Source: Microstegium vimineum (taxonomy: Eukaryota > Streptophyta > Magnoliopsida > Poales > Poaceae). Taken from it: 64,000 bases of DNA. Shown one piece after another: positions 11,453 through 21,755 of the stretch. Both the position numbers and the translations under genes were made by a program. How positions within the stretch are numbered: the stretch's first letter is position 1; the number at the start of each line of letters is the position of its first letter. The stretch spans positions 12,555,689 through 12,619,688 of the forward strand of contig CM039139.1 in the NCBI GenBank assembly GCA_022036555.1. Reading direction: 5' to 3'. The notes under the pieces are model-generated. The model saw nothing but the letters and a program-made list of their open reading frames with translations, made no database searches and was not told the DNA's origin.

Positions 11453-12105
11453 TCATTTGGGGTCGGGGATCTCCTTGGAGAAGTCATCGAGGGCCGCGAG
11501 GGTGGCTGACTCCTCAGCCGCCTCGGCACTTTCCACGCACTCGACGTCGCAGTCGTAGGCGTGCTCGTAGGAGGTGTCGACGGTGATGACCCCCTTGGGC
11601 CCTGGCATCTTCAGCTTGAGGTAGGTGTAGTTTGGGATCACCATGAACTTGGCGTACCCAGGTCGACCGATGATGGCGTGGTAGGTGTCGCGGAATCCGA
11701 CCACCTCGAAGGTCAGTTCCTCGCTCCTAAAGTTTGAGGGGGTGCCGAAGCAGACGGGCAACTTGACGCGGCCGATCGGGAGTGCCTTCTTTCCTGGAAC
11801 GATCCCGTGGAACCCCCCCCCCCCACACTGGGCAGCAGTAGGTTCCTCGGGATCCCCAAGAGGTCGAGGGTCTCGGCGTAGATGATGTTGAGGCTGCTTC
11901 CCCCATCCATGAGTACCTTGGAAAGGCGGGTGTTGAGTATGATCGGGTCGACGACAAGTGGGTAGACCCCTACGCTGGGACGTGCTCGGGATGGTCGTCC
12001 TGATCGAAGGTATCGAGGGGCCTGATCTCGAACGGAGAAGACCTCCCTACGCTCACTCTTGCGCTGATGCGTGTTGAGTCGGGTCGTGGGTCCCCCGAAG
12101 ATCAT
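11453..12105 (-). pseudogene. Tat aspartic protease and spacer, frameshifted in a C run
   Basis: Starts in a frame with MIFGGP and VLMDGGSSLNIIYAETL. The latter carries the protease active-site Asp; the DGGS variant replaces DTGS. The frame breaks at the C run 11811-11823 on the plus strand, and the other frame continues with FGTPSNFRSEELTFEVVGF, YHAIIGRPGYAKF and LKLKMPGPKGVITV. It ends by frameshift near 11453. The homopolymer makes a slippage or sequencing error possible; only reads could tell. Confidence 0.8.
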
Positions 12106-13515
12106 GAAACAGTCAAAGATCTCGGGGAAGCCCCGTTCTTGCCATCGCCCCCATCTTTTGGGCCCTCCTTCTTGTCGTCTTTCTTGAGGCTGAGGGAGTA
12201 GAAGTGCTTCTTGATCATGCGGAAATCCTCAAGGCTATGGTTGGCCGACCCCTTGTGATAGGGGCAGGGCTCCTTTAGCATTTTATCGAAGACGCCCCCG
12301 TCTGGAGGGGGGCCTCGAGGCTTCTTTCGTTCTGCCGCAGCCACAAGATCGTCGGGCTCGGCGTTGCGTCGGTCTGCACAGCATTTCATCTCTAATGTGT
12401 TGTGCTTGGGGCGTCCAGGGTGTCGGCATGTCACGGAGCAGCATCGCGGCTCCCACGACATTCTGGCTGGCGCGATTGTAGACGTGGTGCTCGTTAGCTC
12501 CTTCCTCGATGATTTGTCGATGGACGTCGCGGGCCCGGGCGCGGGCTCCTCCACCTGGTGGTTGTTGCTGATCTTGCTCGAGGGCCTGCCCGAGCTGTTG
12601 GAGTCGTAGACGCTCCTCCTCAAGCTTGGTGAGCAGCTCTCGGACCTGCGCGATCTGGGCGTCCCGAAGTGGATCAGCTTCGGCTGGGATCGGGGGGTCG
12701 GCGACTCGTGCTGGGGGAGCGTCGGCCCCTCCTCCTGGATCAGCATCCGCGGTGCCGGAGGTGTCGTCCTGGGAGTCGACTGTGTCGATGAGGTGGAAGC
12801 AGTCCCGTGTCGGATCGTAGTCCTCATCGGGAGAATCTGGGTCGGGGCGGCTCTGGTAGAACTTGGGGGAGGATCCCCCGCGCTCCTCCTCCAGTCGTTG
12901 CCGCAAAGTAACCCAGGTGTAGCACCTGGGGACAGGATCTTGTCGCAACTCCGGGCGCTCACCCGATGGAGGGGTGGTGGCGAGGCTCGTCGTTGCCAGC
13001 AGTAAATCCCTTGGGAACTCGCGCTGCGCCTGCATCCTCGAGTCGATCATGGTGGAGAAGAGTCTGGCGCTATTGTGGAGCACATGCGGAAGTGCGCTGC
13101 GCGGCGAGGAGACCGAACACGGTGGAGAGGTTGTGGGGGCCCTCCACGGTGGCGGCGCGAAGAAGTCAAAATCGGGTCCGGCGAGGAATCCTCCTTCGAC
13201 CCCCAAGCGTGGGTCAAACAGACTCCCAAAGGGAGTGACTGTGTCACTAGCTGAGGCCGGGGGAGTAGCTGCAGGTGTCGCGCCATCCGCGCGGCTGTGG
13301 CGGAGTCGTTCGTGCCTCCTCCTGGTCGCAGGCGGAAAGAGCGAGCGGTGGGACCGTCGCGAGGTCCTCCATGGCCCCGGTGTAGTGGGGCCGCTGCTAC
13401 CCTCCTGACCTCTGGAGAGTAGAACCATGTCGTGGCCAGGGCCCAGGGATAGAAACTCTAGGCTCTCGAACCAGATGATGGTGGTGAATGGAAGTGGCGG
13501 GATGGTAGATTCCAT
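12102..13515 (-). pseudogene. Tat gag with the core domain deleted
   Basis: The Met at 13515 starts a Pro/Ser/Gly-rich N-terminal region, followed by a Glu/Gln coiled coil (LRDAQIAQVRELLTKLEEE) and RQIIEEGANEHHVYNRASQN, typical of RIRE2-like gag N-termini. Near 12380 it jumps, with a frame change, to FDKMLKEPCPYHKGSANHSL, the C-terminal region near the zinc-knuckle position. The capsid (Retrotrans_gag) core that should lie between is absent. It ends TGA at 12102-12104 and overlaps the protease-frame ATG by the four bases ATGA. It cannot make a normal capsid. Confidence 0.72.
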
Positions 13516-13550
13516 CTGGAAGAGAAGTTGGGAGTTGATCGACACACAAA

Positions 13551-13570
13551 GCCCCCTACCTGGCGCGCCA
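13551..13570 (-). other. Tat primer-binding site region
   Basis: Minus strand reads TGGCGCGCCAGGTAGGGGGC, separated from the LTR end at 13573 by a dinucleotide. TGG at the start of such a site matches the CCA end of a tRNA. The exact primer tRNA was not determined. Confidence 0.65.
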
Positions 13571-13572
13571 AC

Positions 13573-14861
13573 TGTCGGTGCTTTGACCCAGGGGGTCAAT
13601 CACCAACTAGTGAATTTGTGTATTGCGTGCTCCCTCAACTAGATGTGATGCAAGAAGAACACAGTATTTATCTTGGTTCGGGCAAAAGAAGACCCTATGT
13701 CCAGCGGGGAAGGATGGATTGTATTATCTTTCACCGAAGTGCTCGTACAGGGGGGTACAAGCTGGTTACACGGATGCACTCGAGGGAGGTCGAGGCCTAG
13801 AGCTAGCAGGGCTACTCTAGGTGAGTCAGTTGATTGCTTGAGATGTTGATCAGGCAAGCGAGTGGTTTGTAGGGTGTGCGGAAGACTTGCTGTCGTTGGT
13901 TCTGGTGAGAGTTCGTGTGTGATTGCGGGTAGAGTCGATGATCATCTCTTGTCCCCTGTGTCGCCTGTGTCATCTCTCTCTCTATTATCCCAGCGTCCCC
14001 TTTTATAGGCCAAGGGGAGGCTTAGGGTTACAGGAACCTAGTACGTATCGGAATGGGAGACATGTCCGTGCGCCATGCCTGCGACGAGACGTCGATCGCT
14101 GTAGCGGCATGTTCCTTCTGTACTTCTAGTGTTCCGAGGTATGGTGATGGCAGACTGGTCGTCGCCGGGCAGTATGGCGTGGAACCTGCGAGTTCCACAG
14201 TTGAAGCGGGATGGATTGGACGGGTCCCATGCCGCAACAGTCAGGGATGAGGATCGAGCCCCCGGGTCGAGGGGTATCGAGGCCTACGTGACTCTGACGT
14301 ATCCCTGAGGACGCGGTCGAGGGCTACCTCACCCAAGATTCGAGGGGGTGCTCCGTACCCGAGGCGTGGTTGTAGTAGTTGTACGGTCGACGGGTAATCC
14401 GGGTAGGGGTGATGACTTGACGGATTTGACCGAGGTAGTGAGCGCCCATGGCGTTAGGCGGGGGCGGATTCCAGCATAGGATCCCCCTTTTTCCCATACC
14501 GGGAGCAGGTGAGCCGATCGAGCCTCCTGTTCGGGGGTCGTTCGTTCGACCCCCTGTCCGTCATTTCGAGGGGTTGAAGTCGAGGGGGGGAGGATCGACC
14601 TCTCTCCGCCATTCGAAAGGTCGAGGTTGGGGGTCGTTCGTTCGACCCTCCCTCCGTCGATCGAGGGGTCGAGGTTGAAGGTCGTTCTGCCTTCTGTCCC
14701 TCTAATCATGGGTTGGCCCATGATTTGGCCACTTCTGTTGGTGGGGTAGGCCTCCGCCTGGTGGGCCTTCCTCCATTGCTCGGTAGACTGTTGGGTTTCG
14801 CCTGGATGTTTAGGCGTTAGATTATCGTGGGTTAGGGTACCCCTTATCTGTGTACCCGACA
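13573..14861 (-). repeat. Tat LTR copy B (shared central LTR)
   Basis: Full-length LTR, TGTCGG...CCGACA, 1289 bp. It has the primer-binding site on its left and the polypurine tract of the second internal copy on its right. It therefore serves as 5' LTR of the left unit and 3' LTR of the right unit. A TATA box is conserved at 14000-14007 (minus). Confidence 0.92.
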
Positions 14862-15528
14862 GTAGCCCCCAAACCTCTATGCGGATAAGAAGAATCCACA
14901 TAGGGGCTTTTGGCGATTATCTGCAGAGTTAGTATATGGTTTGATTCTCCATGGGGTGCGTGCGGGCGCACCCCGCGGGGTAGCCCCCGAGGCCCCTGAG
15001 GAGTGATTAAGGACTCCTCTGGGGCTTTGATTTGCAGCTTACCTGGGGGAGCGATGTTAATTGGGGTTGTAGAGCTCCATCGAGGGGTCAACCTGGTTTA
15101 CCAGGTCTCGAATGTTTTTGACTCTCTTTCGTCGAGGGGTGTCGTGCGTAGTCAAGCCCCCGAGCCTCGTGCGGCTGGGGTGTTGCTACCTCTTAGCATC
15201 CTTCCCACGGATCCTTGCACTCGGATTGTGAGGCGAAGAGCGTCGAGCTATCCTCGTTTGGACGAGCATCGAAGTCCGCTGTGAGCTGGTAACGGGGAGA
15301 TCCAAGAGAGGACTCGTGCCCCGCTCGATAGGGGTCAACAGAAGCCCTAAGGCGCCCTCATTAAGCGAAATTGTATGGGTTACCAAGGTGTCAACTCCGT
15401 TCGCTGGGAGTCGGTGGCTCGATGCCTCCCGTCGTGGGGATCCTTCGGTACTCCCAGGTTTTCCATTGGATATGTCCCGAGGGGTCTCGAGAGTTCGTTC
15501 TCGAGCGGGGCCTCGTATTGGCTCCCCC

Positions 15529-15740
15529 TGGGTCATCCCTGACTCGGATACTCGAGGGCGGTTGTCGAACCCTGTTCGAGGGCCAGCCTTCGCCCCCTCG
15601 AGATTTGAGGGTGGACCGGAGTACGTAACCCTGGATCCTCCCTGACTCGGGGTACTCGAGGGCGGTTGTCGAAACCCTTTCGAGGGCCAGCCTTCGCTCC
15701 CTCAAGAGCTCGAGGGACGGGTCGACGTCCGTTGTTTACC
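15529..15740. repeat. Tandem repeat, two copies of the unit seen at 5571-5880
   Basis: Two units, the second of which joins the start of left unit 2 to the end of left unit 3, as expected from loss of one repeat by misalignment. Confidence 0.7.
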
Positions 15741-15960
15741 TCCGAAGGTAACGCTCCACATTCCCTGTCGTTGGTCGTGGGGCGCGCCTTTTTAGGAGAT
15801 GTCCCTTCGTCTGCGCGCGGTGGGCATGGAGGGTGGCGAGAACCCGGACGACGCGATAGGTGTCCCTTACCCTATGGATCCCTGAGGGGAGTTAGGTGGG
15901 TGCATTTAATGCAGAGACTTACCTGCCTTTTCGACGGATCTGCCCGTTGCGCTTCCGTTC

Positions 15961-15968
15961 ATATATAT
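15961..15968 (+). promoter_or_regulatory. TATA box for the opposite-strand gene, right copy
   Basis: ATATATAT in the same context as 6101-6110, about 175 bp upstream of the ATG at 16144. Confidence 0.45.
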
Positions 15969-16143
15969 ACGGGGACAGGGCTTTGGCTCTCTCACGTTCG
16001 CCATTGCCTTCCCCGCCTCCTTCGTTCCCGCCTTTGCCTTCCTCATCCTCTGAGCTTCGCATCTGCGCGCGCGAGTAAGGAGAGGAAAAAATCAGGAACG
16101 CACCTTCAACACCCGTCTCCGACCGCATCCGCTTCCCGCTGCC

Positions 16144-18553
16144 ATGGCCAACTACACCCTGCGCAGCCCCGACGACTGGCTCCCTTCGACGGTGACCGCA
16201 AAGCGGTTGGGAGAGCTGGTGGGGAGCAGCCTTCTCCGGCCTATCACTTCAGCGAACCGACCGGAGTGGATGGCTCCGCCGGAGTCGGATCACGAGCCCA
16301 ACCCACCAGCGGAGGTCGTGGCGGAGGAGGTCGAGCCGGCGGGCTCGACGGGTGCGGGACCGGTGCCAGAGGCGGCCGTGGCGACGAGGGTCGAGCCCCA
16401 ACCCTCCGCTGAGGTGAGAGCCTGACCGCCACTGGCGAGGAGGAGACCCCGGAGCAACCGGCGTCGTTGCGGTGGCTCGAGAGCCTCGCGGCACTAGAGG
16501 TGCGCCAGCAGCTCGAGCGCGAGGAGAAGGCGCGGCAGGAGGGAGGCGTACAGCTGAGCCTTCCTCCCCCTCAGTCGGCGTTGTCTGAGGGGGAAGATTG
16601 TGCTGCGGCCCTATCCCTCGCGGTTCCGGCTGCCCCTTCGTCGGGCGCGGGAGAGGCGGTGATGACGGTGGAGGCCACCAATGAAGAGGTGGCTGAGATT
16701 GTGGCGGAGCTGGTGGACCCAGCGGAGATGGTCGCGGCGATGGCTCCCCGGTCGGAACCGGAGGGGACCATCGTCGCAGCGCACGGGAGCGGCGCGCCGG
16801 ACGTAGCCATGTCCGAGGCATTAGCTCGGCCTCATCTCGAGGTCGGGCAGTCGTCGTCTCGAGGTGATCCGCCCTCTAACTTAGTCGATGTGGAGGGAGG
16901 GGATCGCGGTGAGCCTGCGACATTGGGTGCTAACGTGTGTTTTCTTCACCGCGTAGGGTTATTCTCACGACGGGGACCTCTTTCGCCTAGTGGCGATGAC
17001 TCGGAGGGGCCGGCGGCGGCCCTGCAAGATGACTCTGATGCCAGAAGTGCCCGGCTCGAGGGGGCGACCTCCTTCCCCACTCTGGCGGAGCGGGTGATGC
17101 TCCACGTGGGTGACCTCGAGATGCGCCAGGGCATCATGTGGGAGGTCAAGGAGAGGATTGACCGCCGCAGCAAGTTCTGGGGGTAGGAGCCCCTCGAGTT
17201 GGCCGACCCCCAAGAACTAGGGTGCACCTTCTTCAAGCTCGATGATCAAGCCGAGCTCGGGGAGTGGGAGCACCTGGAGGAGTTCCGGGCGTGTCTTGCC
17301 CATGTGGTACGCGTGTCGGCGGAGGTTGCTTCCACGGATTTGTTCCGGGGGATGGAAGTAAGCCTCGTTTTCTCTCTGATCTTGCTTGGGTCATTTTGTT
17401 GTTCTTTTCTGATGACCTTCCTTTTTATCCCTGTCAAGTGTTGAGGGTGAGGTCGTACGATAAGTCACAATTCATCCTCCGGGCGTAGGAGCAACTCCCC
17501 ACCCTCCGCGCATCGCTGGAGAGGGCGGAGGTCGAGGTTGCCCAGGCAAGGGGAGAGGTGGCCACCGCGCGGGGGGGGGTCGAGGCTGCTCGGGAGGAGG
17601 CCTCTTCCTCGCGGTCAAGGGCTGAAGCCGCCCTCCAAGAGGTCGCCGAGCTGAGGGAGGAACTGGTCCAGGCGACGGGTTGTGCCCGGCTGCTCGAGGG
17701 AGAGTTGGCGGAGGTGGCCACCAACCGCGCCCCTCTCGAGGAGCAGGTCCGAGCGCTGCAGTCGGGCGTCGAGGCCGTCTCCCGGGACCATGACGTGATC
17801 AACGTCGCGGAGCAGAAGGCGTGGGTCCAGATCGCCATCCTGGAGGAGGACGTGACTGCCAAGGTGAGGGCCCTCGAGGGCACCAGTAAGCTCATCGAGG
17901 AGCTCCGGGCTGAGAAGAGTGACCAAGCCGCGGATCTCGCCGACGCCCGCCGCCGACTCCAGGAGGTCGAGCAGGCCTACGTCACCCTGGACACGCACAC
18001 CCAAGGTGAACTTTCTAGCACTATTGCTGAGCTTTCTCGGTCTCTACCCTTCCCCTGTTTTTGGTTTTGACGGAGTTCCTTGTTTGTTTCGGCAGCCCTC
18101 GTGGAAGATAAGGCTCGAGCCCATGAGGATCTGGGTAGCGTCCAGAGCCTCCACTGGGCGAAAGCGGCCCTGAATGAGAGGCTCGAGGGCGCCATCCCCG
18201 CCTTCTGCGACGACATGGGGGTCGAGCCGGAGCCGGCGGTCGAAGGCGACGCGCGAGGAGAATCCCTCCTGCGCCGCTTCTACTCCATGACCTGAGCGGT
18301 GACGGAGCAAGTCCGTGCTGCTCTGCACGTGGGCGTGAAACGGGCGCTCGCGGTCGTCCGCTCGGGCTACTCCTACGACCTCGACGTCTTCGCTCGTGGG
18401 TTCGTCGTCGACCCAGAGCTGAGTGACGAGGCTAACGTGGCGAGATGCCACGAGCTGATCGAGGCCGCAGAGGTGCCCGGAGGCGAGCTGGCGAAGCTCT
18501 TCGAGCCTGAAGTGCTCCCCTCGGCGGATGGAGATGGCGGTGGCGACAATTGA
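16144..18553 (+). pseudogene. Opposite-strand coiled-coil gene of the Tat element, right (longer) copy, with introns
   Basis: ATG 16144 opens the same N-terminal block as 6286 (LRSPDDWLPSTVTAKRL). The frame stops at 16423-16425, and another frame continues with LRWLESLAALEVRQQLERE to a TAG at 17184, so the 5' half has a frameshift and a stop. Two introns are well supported. One, 17358-17488 (131 nt, GTAAGC...GCGTAG), joins GME in phase to EQLPTLRASLERAEV. The other, 18006-18095 (90 nt, GTGAAC...TTCGGCAG), joins THTQ to ALVEDKARAHEDLG. A TGA at 18293 replaces the CGA of the left copy. It codes a long coiled coil; the function is unknown. Confidence 0.62.
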
Positions 18554-19098
18554 GGCCTATGAGCCGAATCTGGACAAGAAGGTCCATGTAAAATAAGTTA
18601 GTTCTGTGTCAAACCGGTGTCGAGCCCCTGAGGGCTTTGAAACTTTAATGTGCTTCATTTGCAATGCATGTGTTTTTATCTCTCGAGTTGTCCCTATTTT
18701 TTCTTGCCTGAGCTGCTTTTTAGACTAAGTGTTCGACGCGTGCTCATATCCTTCGAGGGGGGGAGCGAGTGGAGGTACCGTAGCCCGGAGGCGTAGGAGA
18801 GCCCCCGGCTCGACAACCCTCAACCCTTAGGGAGTTCGAGGCGCTTTTTGCTTAGTCACGGAGCGTACTTGGGGCAAGGATGGAAAGAGAAGCGTCGAGT
18901 TTTGGAAAAAACGTTCGGGTTTTTTAGGGACTTAGGGAGGGGGGTCCCCCCTGTCCGCCCCCGAGGGAGGCTTGACTTTGCAGGAGAAGAGTCGAGGCTA
19001 CCTCAGAGTCATGAACAAACGTGAAATGTATTTCGAGAACATTTTATTCATTCATGATGCGATAAATGTACATAATGCAGAAAATGTACGAGGCCTCG

Positions 19099-19237
19099 AG
19101 GCCTTAGGGGTAAAAGCGACGTAGTTGTTCGATGTTCCATGCGTTGGTGAGGATCTCGCCCTCGCTGTTCTTCAGCTTGTAAGTGCCTGGCTTTAGAACT
19201 TCTGCCACGATGAAGGGTCCTTCCCAAGGTGGCGTCA
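19099..19237 (-). pseudogene. Integrase C-terminal remnant in the partial Tat unit
   Basis: Matches 8107-8240: the minus strand reads TPPWEGPFIVAEVLKPGTYK and the final LRRFYP. It is cut at 19237, where LTR sequence begins. Confidence 0.8.
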
Positions 19238-19989
19238 TGTTCCTTCTGTACTTCCGGTGTTCCGAGGTATGGTGATGGCAGACTGGTCGTCGCCGGGCAG
19301 TATGGAGTGGAACCTGCGAGTTCCACAGTTGAAGCGGGATGGATTGGACGGGTCATATGCCGCAACAGTCGGGGATGAGGATCGAGCCCCCGGGTCAAGG
19401 GGTATCGAGGCCTGCGTGACCCTGACGTATCCCTGAGGACGTAGTCGAGGGCTACCTCACCCAAGATTCGAGGGGGTGCTCCGTACCCGAGGCGTGGCTG
19501 CAGTAGTTGTACGGTCGACGGGTAATCCGGGTAGGGGTGATGACTTGACGGATTTGACCGAGGTAGTGAGCGCCCATGGCGTTAGGCGGGGGCGAATTCC
19601 AGCATAGGATCCCCCTTTTTCCCATACCGGGAGCAGGTGAGCTGATCGAGCCTCCTGTTCGGGGGTCGTTCGTTCGACCCCCTATCCGTCATTTCGAGGG
19701 GTTGAAGTCGAGGGGGGGAGGATCGACCTCTCTCCGCCATTCGAAAGGTCGAGGTTGGGGGTCGTTCGTTCGACCCTCCCTCCGTCGATCGAGGGGTCGA
19801 GGTTGAAGGTCGTTCTACCTTCTGTCCCTCTGATCATGGGCTGGCCCATGATTTGGCCACTTCTGTTGGTGGGGTAGGCCTCCGCCTGGTGGGCCTTCCT
19901 CCATTGCTCGGTCGACTGTTGGGTTTCGCCTAGATGTTTAGGCATTAGATTATCGTGGGTTAGGGTACCCCTTATCTTTGTACCCGACA
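19236..19989 (-). repeat. Truncated Tat LTR copy C
   Basis: Matches 14108-14861 of LTR B; the first 535 bp are missing. It ends in CCCGACA at the right duplication. The breakpoint with integrase shares only the two bases CA. Confidence 0.9.
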
Positions 19990-19994
19990 GATGT
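19990..19994. repeat. Target-site duplication GATGT, right
   Basis: Right partner of 2438-2442. It lies directly after the terminal CCCGACA of the truncated third LTR. Confidence 0.92.
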
Positions 19995-20502
19995 GTTCCT
20001 AATCTATGGAGGTGAGGAGGAGCTCGTTGTAAATAGTTACACCGATGCCAGCTTCCAAACTGACGTGGATGATTCACAATCTCAATCAGATTTTGTGTTC
20101 ACAATAAATGGTGGTGTTGTAAGCTGGAAGAGTTCCAAGCAGGAGACGATAACCGATTCTACAACAGAAGTCGAATACATTGCAGCTTCTGCCGCTGCAA
20201 AGGAAGGTGTTTGGATGAGGAGGTTTCTCATCGAGCTTGGCGTGGTTCCAAATGTGTCTCGTCCATTGAATCTGTATTGTGATAACAATGGGGCGATAGC
20301 GCAGGCTAAGGAGCCTAGGAATCACCAAAAGAACAAACATGTACTGCGGAAGTTTCATCTCATTCGAGAGTTTGTCGGTCGAGATGAGATCAAGATGTGC
20401 AAAATACATACGGATTTGAATGTTGCAGATCCTTTGACAAAGGCTCTTCCACAACCCAAGCATGAGGCGCACGTGAAAGCTATGGGTATTAGATATCTTT
20501 GA
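19990..20502 (+). pseudogene. copia-1 RNase H, 3' part of the split polyprotein
   Basis: C-terminal RNase H of copia-1. It starts right after the right-hand GATGT duplication, and its first residues (VFLIYGGEEELV) complete the RT-RNase H linker left at 2442. Motifs are NSYTDASF, SWKSSKQ, TEVEYIAAS, LYCDNNGAIAQAKEP, KHVLRKFHLIRE and the end motif ADPLTKALPQPKHE. The segment is free of stops up to its natural terminator at about 20500-20502. Confidence 0.9.
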
Positions 20503-20517
20503 GATTAGCTCTAGTGC

Positions 20518-20528
20518 AAGTGGGAGAC
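20518..20528 (+). other. copia-1 polypurine tract
   Basis: AAGTGGGAGAC lies immediately upstream of the 3' LTR start and is the expected plus-strand priming site. It is 15 bp downstream of the polyprotein stop, as usual for this lineage. Confidence 0.8.
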
Positions 20529-21755
20529 TGTTGGGAATATGCCCTAGAGGTAATCATAGAGATGATGTATTCCTTGTATCCATGACATGTTATGAATATC
20601 CATTAAAGACAACTTGTATCGATTAGCAATTATGTGAATTGTTTGTGAAACTCTTTTACTGGTATGGTTATTATAAAAGTTGTCCCTGATCGGAGTTCGT
20701 GCAAGAATGCACATAAATATTAGATCAGCACATTATTAGTTGATGACTATGTTTCACAAGTCATGGACATGAGATGTCAAACTAATAATGTGGGCACATG
20801 TAGGACATGGTGCTGGACAGACCCGACATGAGATTGTCTCTATACACATTGTATACGCTATGTCCTTAGACCTGAGATTGTCGTATGTACTCAAGATGTG
20901 AAACGACCTACCCTAGGACTACCAAACGCTACTCCGTGACTGGGTAGTTATAAAGGTAGCTTTCGGGTTTGTCAGGAAACATGCTGTGAGACATAGTCAA
21001 TCAAGATGGAATTTACCACTCTACATATGAGAGAGATATCACTCGATCACTCAAATGATTAGATCATGAAATGCATGGCCGTGCTTGGGTTAAGTGTTAA
21101 CCCACGAGTTGAACCAAATATCATGAGGCAAAGGAATAACATGTATATTGTATTGTGGTGGTTCGTCTGATATGATCATAGCGTATGCATAGGAGTTGAC
21201 ACGCCTTGCTAGAGGCCGCTATCAGCTATTGGTCGAGTAAGAGTACTTCGGTCATGTCTATGTGTGCGTGAGCCCATAGGGTCGCACGCTTAAGGGGCTA
21301 GAAGCCTAATTCGGGTTGGACCCGAATTAGACTAGATTTAGGGTTGCTAATGGGCCTCCAACGTGGTTGCTCATTAGGACGCCTATATAAGCAAGGGGTG
21401 GGCACGGAGCGAGATACTCATGTTCTTTGGCAGCCGCCGTCGCCCTCCCCACGCTCGCCCTAGTACTCCTCGCGGACCTAGCAGTCCAGAGGCATGACGC
21501 TTCTTCCCTACACGTGTGGGATTCCTCGGAGGTGCTGCATCTGGAGCACAAGGACGAACTGCGAGTAAGAGACGTTGAGATGGACGACCTCGCAACTGCA
21601 CGGCACTGCTGCGACGCGCACGACTACATCAAGTCGCTTCCGCTGCACCTGCGCGTCTAGTGGTAACCCCGTGATCTATAACTAGCACTAGTTCCTGGTT
21701 TATAGGGTAGAAAAATTTTATTTTCTAGCTAGCGTAGCAACCTCATAACCCTACA
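20529..21755 (+). repeat. copia-1 3' LTR
   Basis: Starts TGTTGGG right after the polypurine tract and ends CCCTACA, a near-perfect inverted end pair. A TATATAA box at 21384-21390 in plus orientation fits an LTR promoter. It is about 1.23 kb. The end is chosen because coding sequence of another element (Sirevirus gag) begins just after it. The 5' LTR is not in the window, so age cannot be estimated here. Confidence 0.75.
21384..21390 (+). promoter_or_regulatory. TATA box in copia-1 LTR
   Basis: TATATAA followed by a GC-richer stretch in the last third of the LTR. Its direction supports the plus orientation of copia-1. Confidence 0.5.

Larger units (their letters stand above)
14862..19235 (-). 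mobile_element. Second, partial Tat internal region
   Basis: Repeats 4926-8240 of the first unit: polypurine tract, two tandem-repeat units (15529-15740), TATA box (15961), opposite-strand gene and the integrase C-terminus. At 19236 it jumps into the middle of an LTR, so the rest of integrase, RT, protease, gag, primer site and 0.5 kb of LTR are missing. It is longer than the first copy by about 1.15 kb inside the opposite-strand gene. Confidence 0.88.
2443..19989 (-). mobile_element. Tat-type Ty3/gypsy retrotransposon, tandem array (RIRE2/Retand-like), minus strand
   Basis: Bounded by TGTCGGTGC at 2443 and CCCGACA at 19989, with GATGT on both sides (2438-2442 and 19990-19994). On the minus strand the order is LTR, primer-binding site, gag, protease, RT, RNase H, integrase, a long non-pol region with an opposite-strand gene, polypurine tract, LTR. 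Integrase after RT marks Ty3/gypsy. No chromodomain is visible, and a large extra region follows integrase; both features fit the Tat lineage. The array is LTR(2443-4925), internal(4926-13572), LTR(13573-14861), partial internal(14862-19235), truncated LTR(19236-19989). All pol genes are broken. Confidence 0.9.
1..21755 (+). mobile_element. Ty1/copia retrotransposon (copia-1), 5' end outside the window, split by a Tat element
   Basis: Plus-strand copia element with the order protease/GAG-pre-integrase, integrase, reverse transcriptase, RNase H, polypurine tract and 3' LTR. The integrase-before-RT order is diagnostic for Ty1/copia. The polyprotein is continuous from the window start to 2442 and resumes at 19990, with the Tat element and one copy of its duplication between. 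The LTR begins with TGTTGGGAATATGCCCTAGA, which resembles Angela/Tork-type grass copia LTRs; that lineage assignment is from memory. The coding frame carries several stops and frameshifts, so this copy is dead. Its 5' LTR should lie upstream of the window. Confidence 0.9.

Noticed and set aside
12364..13408. Plus-strand open frames opposite gag
   Set aside because: They are the complementary shadow of the gag frame in GC-rich DNA.
16909..16956. GTGAGC...GCGTAG with a TGCTAAC branch-like word, looking like a third intron in the opposite-strand gene
   Set aside because: Only 48 nt long, below the usual plant minimum, and the frame is open through it; kept as exon sequence.
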